From an uncultured Bacteroidales bacterium (GTDB taxonomy: Bacteria; Bacteroidota; Bacteroidia; Bacteroidales; Paludibacteraceae): a DNA stretch of 64,000 nt. The stretch lies in the NCBI GenBank assembly GCA_934716995.1, contig CAKUYO010000001.1:158894-222893 (forward strand), given 5' to 3'. This document shows positions 58,701 through 64,000 of the stretch, in pieces. How positions within the stretch are numbered: the stretch's first letter is position 1; the number at the start of each line of letters is the position of its first letter. Under the pieces are notes generated by a model. That model had not been told where the DNA came from, searched no databases, and saw only the letters and a program-made list of their open reading frames with translations. Both the position numbers and the translations under genes were made by a program.

Positions 58701-59729
58701 ATGAAAAAGGTATTTATTATGGCAACCGCCGCATTGGTATTAGCCGGTTGCGGCAAGAAAGAGGCGACTACTGCTACCGGCGAAGCAGGAGAGCGCACCG
58801 AGGTGGTGGAACTGACCACCCTGCACACCCGCGAGATACAGCGCGACATCACCCTCTCGTCGAACCTGATGGGGTACGAGACCGTGAACGTTGCCCCCTC
58901 GCTGACGGGTAAGATCGAGCATATATATGTAGAGGTGGGCGACCGTGTACAGAAAGGCAGCGACCTCGTGCGTATGGACCAGCAGCAATACAAGACCACC
59001 AAACTGTCGATTGCCAACCTCGAGACCGAGATGGCACGTATGGAAGGCTTGATTCAGACGGGGTCGGTTTCGCAACAGCAATACGACCAGACCAAGTTGT
59101 CGCTCGACCAGACCAAAGAGAACATCGACTTCCTCGAGAAGAACACCTACGTGAAGGCTCCTTTTGCAGGCGTTATCTCTGCAAAAAACTATGAGGACGG
59201 CGAACTATACAGCGGGCAGGCTATTCTGGTGCTGACGCAGGTGGACAAACTCAAGACATTGGTGGCTATCCCCGAATCGTATATTCCGCAAGTGAAAGAA
59301 GGGATGCACCTGACTTTACATTCGGACGTCTATCCCGACAAGACATTCCCCGCCACGATTGAGGTGGTTTATCCGACCGTGGACGCTTCGAGTCATACAT
59401 TCCAGGTAAAAGTGGTTGTCAACAACCGCGAGAGATTGCTCCGCCCGGGTATGTACGTTACCACGACGCTCGGTTTGGGCAAGGCTGACGTGATCACCGC
59501 CCCCTACTCGACCGTGCTGAAACTTGTCGGTGCCAACGACCGCTATGTATATATCAACGACAACGGACGTGCCAAACGCGTGAGCGTGGAGATGGGACAG
59601 CGTTTCGGCGACGATGTAGAAATCAGCGCACCCGAGATCGTGGACGGTGTGGAACTGGTGACCAAAGGCGAAGCACGATTGGTGGACGGTGTAAAAATCA
59701 CGACCGGCACTACCGCCGACGGCGAGTAA
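58701..59729 (+). CDS. RND efflux periplasmic adaptor (membrane-fusion protein), lipoprotein
   Basis: A 342-residue lipoprotein (MKKVFIMATAALVLAGC, lipobox LAGC). Biotinyl-lipoyl-like half-motifs (NVAPSLTGKIEHIYVEVGDR; VKAPFAGVISAKNYEDGELY) flank a coiled-coil hairpin (~90-130). The beta-barrel and membrane-proximal domains follow (VNNRERLLRPGMYVTTTLGL). It links the TolC-like channel to the RND pump. Confidence 0.94.
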   Translation: MKKVFIMATAALVLAGCGKKEATTATGEAGERTEVVELTTLHTREIQRDITLSSNLMGYETVNVAPSLTGKIEHIYVEVGDRVQKGSDLVRMDQQQYKTTKLSIANLETEMARMEGLIQTGSVSQQQYDQTKLSLDQTKENIDFLEKNTYVKAPFAGVISAKNYEDGELYSGQAILVLTQVDKLKTLVAIPESYIPQVKEGMHLTLHSDVYPDKTFPATIEVVYPTVDASSHTFQVKVVVNNRERLLRPGMYVTTTLGLGKADVITAPYSTVLKLVGANDRYVYINDNGRAKRVSVEMGQRFGDDVEISAPEIVDGVELVTKGEARLVDGVKITTGTTADGE

Positions 59730-59734
59730 ATAAT

Positions 59735-59815
59735 TATAATGTGTAAATTTGTAAGTGTGTAAATTTGTAAATTGCATTTACACATCTGCAAATTGGTAAA
59801 TTTACAAATTGAATT
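59735..59815. repeat. GTGTAAATTTG / AAATTTAC spacer in inverted halves
   Basis: The first half carries GTGTAAATTTG units, the second the complementary CAAATTTAC-type units, so the spacer can fold back on itself just before the RND start codon. The 63075-63155 spacer has the same layout. Confidence 0.75.
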
Positions 59816-59819
59816 AAAG

Positions 59820-62800
59820 ATGGCTATATATAAATCAGCGGTCCAAAAGCCTGTAACCACCGCCCTTATCTTTGTGGCAGTGATTATCATAGGTATCTTC
59901 TGCTATGTGCAGTTGCCGGTTGACCAGTTCCCGGAGATGGACCCTCCGTATATCACGGTGATGACCACTTATGCGGGTGCCTCGGCGTCCGAGGTGGAAA
60001 CCAACGTAACCAAGGTGATGGAAAACTCGCTCAACTCGGTGGATCACCTCAAAGAACTGACGTCCAAATCAAAGGACAACATCTCGCAGGTTACGCTTGA
60101 GTTTGAGTGGGGAACGAATCTCGACGAGGTTATCAACGATGTGCGAACATACGTGGATCTTGTCAAGGACAACCTGCCGGACGGTTGTTCCAACCCGATT
60201 ATCCTGCGTCTCTCTACCTCGATGATGCCGGTTATCCAATATGCCGTTACCGCCAACGAGTCGTATCCGGCACTGGACAAGATGCTTGATGACGAGATTA
60301 TTCCGCAGTTGAACCGTGTGGACGGTATCGGCAACCTGACCGTATCGGGTGCGCCTGACCGGTATGTATATGTCTATCTCGACCAGCAGAAACTCGATGC
60401 CTACGGACTGACAGTGGAGAATGTAGGCAACGTCATCTCCGCCAACAACCTGAATATGTCGTCGGGTACGGTCAAACTGAAGAAAGAGCAGTACCAGATG
60501 GAGGTGCGCTCGGAGTTTGCCGAGTCGTCGGAGATCAACAATCTGGTGGTTACCACCACGGCGGACGGACGTCAGGTATATGTGCGCGATATTGCCACGG
60601 TGAAAGATACCATCAAAGAGTTGTCTCTGGACGAAAAAACGGACGGTATCGAGTGCGCCCGCCTGATGATCACCAAGCAGACGGGTGCAAACACGGTACA
60701 GATATGCCGCGATGTACGCAAAGAGATTGCCAAGATACAGCAGACGCTGCCGTCGGATGTGAAGTTCAAACTCATCTACGACTCGTCGGAGAACATCGAG
60801 AACTCTATCGACTCGCTGAAAGAGTCTATCGGCTATGCGCTGCTCTTCGTGGTACTAGTAGTGCTGTTCTTTCTGGGGCGCTGGCGTGCTACGCTGATCA
60901 TCGGTCTGACCATTCCTATATCGCTGATTGTGGCGTTTATCTACCTGAAGTTGGTAGGTTCGTCGCTCAACATCATCTCGCTCTGTTCCTTGACTGTGGC
61001 TATCGGTATGGTGGTGGACGATGCCATTGTGGTGTTGGAGAACATCACCAAGCACGTCGATCGCGGTGAGAACCCGCGCGAGGCGGCTATCTATGCCACC
61101 AACGAGGTGTGGGTGTCGGTTATCGCCACCACGCTGGTACTGGCAGCCGTGTTCGTTCCGCTGACCACCCTGACAGGTATGTCGGGTATCCTGTTCCGCG
61201 AGTTGGGCTGGATCGTAACCATCGTTACCTCGACTTCCACGCTTATCGCCATCTCGCTGACGCCTATGTTGGCGAGCAAGTTGCTCAAACCGCGCAAAGT
61301 GCATGTGGACGAAAACGGCAACCTCATTGACGACGACCAAAACAAGAAATCGTGGTACGACCGTACGGTGGTGCGTGCTTTGGACTGGATTGACGACAAG
61401 TATGCCAAAGGATTAGGCTGGTGCCTGAACCACAAAGCGGTTACTTTCCTCGTTCTATTAGGCTTGTTCGTAGCCTCTATGATACCCGCCATTACCGGTC
61501 AGATCGGTACCGACTTTATGCAGCAGCAGGATAACGGACGTATGTCGGTTACCATCAAACTGCAGCGCGGTACACGTATCGAGGAGACCCTGAAGACCGC
61601 CCGTGCCCTCGAAGCACGCTTTACGGAACTGGTACCCGAGATACAGTTGATCAGTACATCCGCCGGTAGCAACGACGATTCGGGCGTATCGGCAATGTTC
61701 TCTTCCACAATGAACAACACCATCTCGATGACTATCCGCTGCAGCAAGAAGTATGAGCGCGAGCGCAGTATCTTTGACATTGCCGAGGTTATCCGTCAGG
61801 AGATTGCACGTTACCCCGAGATTACTGACTACCAGGTCAGCACTTCGAGCGGCGGCGGTATGGCATCCAACTCAGTGGATATAGAGATCTACGGTTATGA
61901 TTTCGATGCCACTTCGCTGCTGGCAGAAGAGATACAAGCCAAGTGTAACCACGACATCGCCGGTGCGCGCGATGCGACTATCTCGCGTGATGACGAACGT
62001 CCGGAAATCAAGATCACCGTGGACAAAGAGAAAGCAAGCCGTCTGGGACTTACTCCCGCCACTATATCCACCTACCTGCGCAACCGTGTAAACGGTATGG
62101 CATGCGGTTACCTCAAAGAGGACGGTTCGGAGTACGACATTGTGGCACGCTTGCAGGAAGAGGACCGCAATACCATCCAGAAGATACAGGACCTGACCAT
62201 CCCCACTCCTGCGGGCAAGAGCGTCAAACTCTCGGAGGTATGCTCTATCGGCGAATACTGGACACCGCCTACTATCGAGCGCAAACTGCGGCAGCGTATT
62301 GTTACCGTATCGGTTACGCCGTACAATGTACCGCTGGGCGAGTTGGCACAAAGTATCCAGACGCAAGTGATTGACCAATTAGATATCCCGCAAGGTGTTA
62401 CTATCCGTCTGGCAGGTGATTACGAAGACCAGCAGGAGACCTTCGGCAAAATGGGACTTCTGGCTGCACTCATTGTCCTGCTTGTATATATTGTGATGGC
62501 ATCGCAGTTCGAATCGTTCAAAAAACCGTTTGTGATTATGTTCACCATTCCTTTCGCCCTGTCGGGTGTGGTTATGGCACTGTGGATGACAGGCCGCAGC
62601 CTGGATATGATCGGTGCGCTGGGTCTGATCATGCTGGTGGGTATCGTGGTAAAGAACGGTATTGTGCTGATTGACTATATCGACCTGCTCCGTGAGCGAG
62701 GTGTCGAACTCAACAAAGCCGTCGTGATGGCGGGCAGAAGCCGTATGCGTCCTGTCTTGATGACCGCTTTCACTACCATTCTCGGTATGGTGCCGATGGC

Positions 62801-63068
62801 TGTTTCCAACGGCGAAGGTAGCGAGATGTGGCAACCGATGGGTATCGTCGTGATCGGCGGTCTGCTGGTATCTACCTTGCTGACTTTCTTTATGGTACCT
62901 ACCCTCTATGCACTGATGTCCCGTCATGGCGAGCGCGACAAAATCAGCCGTATGCGCAAAAACTTTATCTTTATGAATATCAAGGTAAAGAAAGGGCAGG
63001 AACCCGCTATGGAAGAGGCTAAAGCCACCGTTTTCCCCGAAACTACTCCCACCGAGTTGGAGAAATAA
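59820..63068 (+). CDS. RND multidrug efflux transporter, HAE1/AcrB type
   Basis: A 1082-residue inner-membrane pump with 12 transmembrane helices and two large periplasmic loops. MAIYKSAVQKPVTTALIFVA starts the protein; the proton-relay Asp pair is in GMVVDDAIVVLENITKHVDR (TM4). The repeat of the fold is visible at ADYEDQQETFGKMG-like LAGDYEDQQETFGKMGLLAA and GLIMLVGIVVKNGIVLIDYI. ATG 59820 is chosen: the 16 codons upstream to 59772 only translate a spacer repeat. Hydrophobic drugs or bile salts are typical substrates in gut Bacteroidales; none can be assigned here. Confidence 0.95.
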   Translation: MAIYKSAVQKPVTTALIFVAVIIIGIFCYVQLPVDQFPEMDPPYITVMTTYAGASASEVETNVTKVMENSLNSVDHLKELTSKSKDNISQVTLEFEWGTNLDEVINDVRTYVDLVKDNLPDGCSNPIILRLSTSMMPVIQYAVTANESYPALDKMLDDEIIPQLNRVDGIGNLTVSGAPDRYVYVYLDQQKLDAYGLTVENVGNVISANNLNMSSGTVKLKKEQYQMEVRSEFAESSEINNLVVTTTADGRQVYVRDIATVKDTIKELSLDEKTDGIECARLMITKQTGANTVQICRDVRKEIAKIQQTLPSDVKFKLIYDSSENIENSIDSLKESIGYALLFVVLVVLFFLGRWRATLIIGLTIPISLIVAFIYLKLVGSSLNIISLCSLTVAIGMVVDDAIVVLENITKHVDRGENPREAAIYATNEVWVSVIATTLVLAAVFVPLTTLTGMSGILFRELGWIVTIVTSTSTLIAISLTPMLASKLLKPRKVHVDENGNLIDDDQNKKSWYDRTVVRALDWIDDKYAKGLGWCLNHKAVTFLVLLGLFVASMIPAITGQIGTDFMQQQDNGRMSVTIKLQRGTRIEETLKTARALEARFTELVPEIQLISTSAGSNDDSGVSAMFSSTMNNTISMTIRCSKKYERERSIFDIAEVIRQEIARYPEITDYQVSTSSGGGMASNSVDIEIYGYDFDATSLLAEEIQAKCNHDIAGARDATISRDDERPEIKITVDKEKASRLGLTPATISTYLRNRVNGMACGYLKEDGSEYDIVARLQEEDRNTIQKIQDLTIPTPAGKSVKLSEVCSIGEYWTPPTIERKLRQRIVTVSVTPYNVPLGELAQSIQTQVIDQLDIPQGVTIRLAGDYEDQQETFGKMGLLAALIVLLVYIVMASQFESFKKPFVIMFTIPFALSGVVMALWMTGRSLDMIGALGLIMLVGIVVKNGIVLIDYIDLLRERGVELNKAVVMAGRSRMRPVLMTAFTTILGMVPMAVSNGEGSEMWQPMGIVVIGGLLVSTLLTFFMVPTLYALMSRHGERDKISRMRKNFIFMNIKVKKGQEPAMEEAKATVFPETTPTELEK

Positions 63069-63157
63069 AAACAATGTGTAAATGTGTAAATTAGGAAATT
63101 TGTAAATTCCGTTTGCACATTTACATATTTACAAACTTACAAATTTACAAATTGCTT

Positions 63158-63451
63158 ATGAAGTCTGTAATGATTATATTCAACCAAGCCAACACCGAGC
63201 GTGTGGAATATATGCTTGATGCGTTGGAAATACGCGGTTTTACATTCTTTGAGCAGGTGCAGGGACGCGGCAGCCACGACGGCGACCCGCGCCGCGGAAC
63301 CCATGCATGGCCGGAGATGAACTCGTGCGTCATCACCGTGGTGGACGACGACAAAGTGCCTTCGCTCCTCGAAGCGGTCGAGAAACTCGATATGCGCAAC
63401 AAGGAAGTGGGTGTACGCGCCTTCGTCTGGAATATCGAAGCCACCGTATAG
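63158..63451 (+). CDS. Small P-II/GlnB-like fold protein downstream of the RND pump
   Basis: A 97-residue cytoplasmic protein with a ferredoxin-like beta-alpha-beta pattern: MKSVMIIFNQANTERVEYML, LEIRGFTFFEQVQGRGSHDG (a loop where P-II proteins have the T-loop), NSCVITVVDDDKVPSLLEAV and VGVRAFVWNIEATV. It resembles P-II-like proteins encoded beside transporters; homology to true GlnB is not certain. ATG 63158 follows an AAATTTAC repeat spacer. It is the last gene of the efflux cluster and could sense a nucleotide or metal and modulate the pump (inference). Confidence 0.72.
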   Translation: MKSVMIIFNQANTERVEYMLDALEIRGFTFFEQVQGRGSHDGDPRRGTHAWPEMNSCVITVVDDDKVPSLLEAVEKLDMRNKEVGVRAFVWNIEATV

Positions 63452-63476
63452 CATTGTTGATAGAAATATCTATCTA

Positions 63477-63619
63477 ACGTGAGTTCGAAATAAAAAACTC
63501 CTTTGCCGCAAAGCGGCAAGAAATCTAAGTAAATCTTTGTTTTCACATCCGTAAATTGCCACTAATCTTATTCGCCTACGGCGGCAAAGTAAGACAATTC
63601 GCTTATATCGAACTGACGT
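63477..63619. mobile_element. MITE-like element, copy C (between last gene and terminator)
   Basis: Left end ACGTGAGTTCGAAATAA, right end TTATATCGAACTGACGT; flanked by a perfect 6 bp duplication TATCTA (63471-63476, 63620-63625). 143 bp; interior TTGCCGC-AAA-GCGGCAA hairpin. The cleanest of the three copies. Confidence 0.85.
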
Positions 63620-63637
63620 TATCTAAATATCCAAGAG

Positions 63638-63673
63638 AGGCTGTCCAACAAGTATAGTTGGGCAGCCTTTTTT
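63638..63673 (+). terminator. Rho-independent terminator of the efflux cluster
   Basis: AGGCTGTCCAAC (63638-63649) pairs with GTTGGGCAGCCT (63657-63668, one G-U pair) and is followed by six T. Confidence 0.85.
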
Positions 63674-63862
63674 GTTATAATCCATTGGTTGTAAAGCAGT
63701 TAGTTTTTCATTCAGGCGAACAAGCGAAAATAGTATATACATAACCACCTGAAATACAAGCAAAAACAGCCTAATCACATACCAATCACATACAAATAAC
63801 ATACGAATAACATACAAACATCATAGACCTGACGGCATAAGGGTACGGGGACTCCTTTTTGG

Positions 63863-63988
63863 TCTATGGGTCATTTTGCAGGCTGGAAAGTGGCTTCATG
63901 TCCGATGAATAGGGCGTTGCAGGCGATTCAAAAGGTTCAGACTAAAAATCGACGTTCAGAACCGCTCTATGGGTCATTTTGCAGGCTG
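63863..63988. repeat. 23 bp direct repeat, copies 103 bp apart
   Basis: TCTATGGGTCATTTTGCAGG followed by CTG occurs at 63863-63885 and 63966-63988, both followed by unrelated sequence. Origin unknown; a repeat array may continue beyond the window. Confidence 0.7.
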
Positions 63989-64000
63989 ATTTCTTTGTAT

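Larger units (their letters stand above)
63452..64000. other. Gene-free right end of the window
   Basis: 549 bp: a MITE (63477-63619), the terminator of the efflux cluster (63638-63673), AACATACGAAT-type repeats (~63775-63825) and a 23 bp direct repeat (63863-63885, 63966-63988). No reading frame was convincing. Confidence 0.6.

Noticed and set aside
59772..59819. Longer N-terminus of the RND pump
   Set aside because: The 16 codons translate a spacer repeat; the conserved family N-terminus begins at ATG 59820.
1..64000. tRNA, rRNA, phage or transposase genes
   Set aside because: Read on both strands without finding a cloverleaf, rRNA segment, integrase or transposase motif; this was by eye, so a tRNA scan would be the decisive check.

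Overview
The window is chromosomal DNA of a Bacteroidales bacterium (phylum Bacteroidota), probably a gut or rumen polysaccharide degrader. The evidence is two SusC/SusD polysaccharide-utilisation loci (PULs), Bacteroidota-type promoters (TTTG, 20 bp, TAnnTTTG) in front of many genes, no obvious Shine-Dalgarno sequences, and families largely confined to this phylum (SusR-like regulator, DUF3467, LptE-type lipoprotein, lipoprotein dipeptidyl-peptidase III). I cannot name the genus. I saw no tRNA, rRNA, CRISPR array, phage genes or transposase gene.

Layout. 1-376: 5' end of an exported adhesin-like gene, cut by the window edge. 749-12567: housekeeping and envelope genes: three glycosyltransferases, aroC, a rhamnogalacturonan acetylesterase-like protein, nucleoside phosphorylase, dipeptidyl-peptidase III and aroA. 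13153-20142: sigma-54 activator, lptE, TonB-dependent receptor, mutS. 20219-28992 (minus): pheT, topB interrupted by a stop codon, and a wza-wzc pair. 29448-33602: rplS, uvrB, ferredoxin, ruvC and a FtsB/DivIC-like protein. 33802-45997 (minus): a starch PUL made of a SusR-like regulator, SusC, SusD, a SusE/F-like CBM26 lipoprotein broken by a stop codon, a GH13 amylase and a CBM26/SGNH protein. 46537-54985 (plus): a pectin PUL made of SusC, SusD, a PL1 pectate lyase and a GH28 polygalacturonase. 55186-55878: small exported protein. 56463-63451: a TetR, TolC, membrane-fusion protein, RND pump and P-II-like protein cluster, preceded by a near-consensus sigma-54 promoter.

How the genes work together. 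The starch PUL would bind malto-oligosaccharides at the surface (SusD, CBM26 proteins), cut them (GH13) and import them through SusC, with the SusR-like membrane protein as sensor-regulator. The pectin PUL does the same for homogalacturonan with a lyase and a hydrolase. The last block is a tripartite efflux pump with a local repressor.

The most unusual content is repetitive. (1) Three copies of a ~142 bp MITE-like element have terminal inverted repeats and a 6 bp target duplication each; two lie between genes of operons. (2) REP-like hairpins share an AACAC loop and show compensatory base changes. (3) Spacers between genes are built of 7-11 bp quasi-tandem repeats. The same repeats occur inside reading frames, notably in aroA and in a GH28 signal peptide. 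(4) aroC and aroA are shortened enzymes that keep their catalytic residues. (5) Two otherwise intact genes carry a single in-frame TAA. Candidates for RNA-level regulation are a structured rplS leader and a ~72 nt small RNA at 56076-56147.
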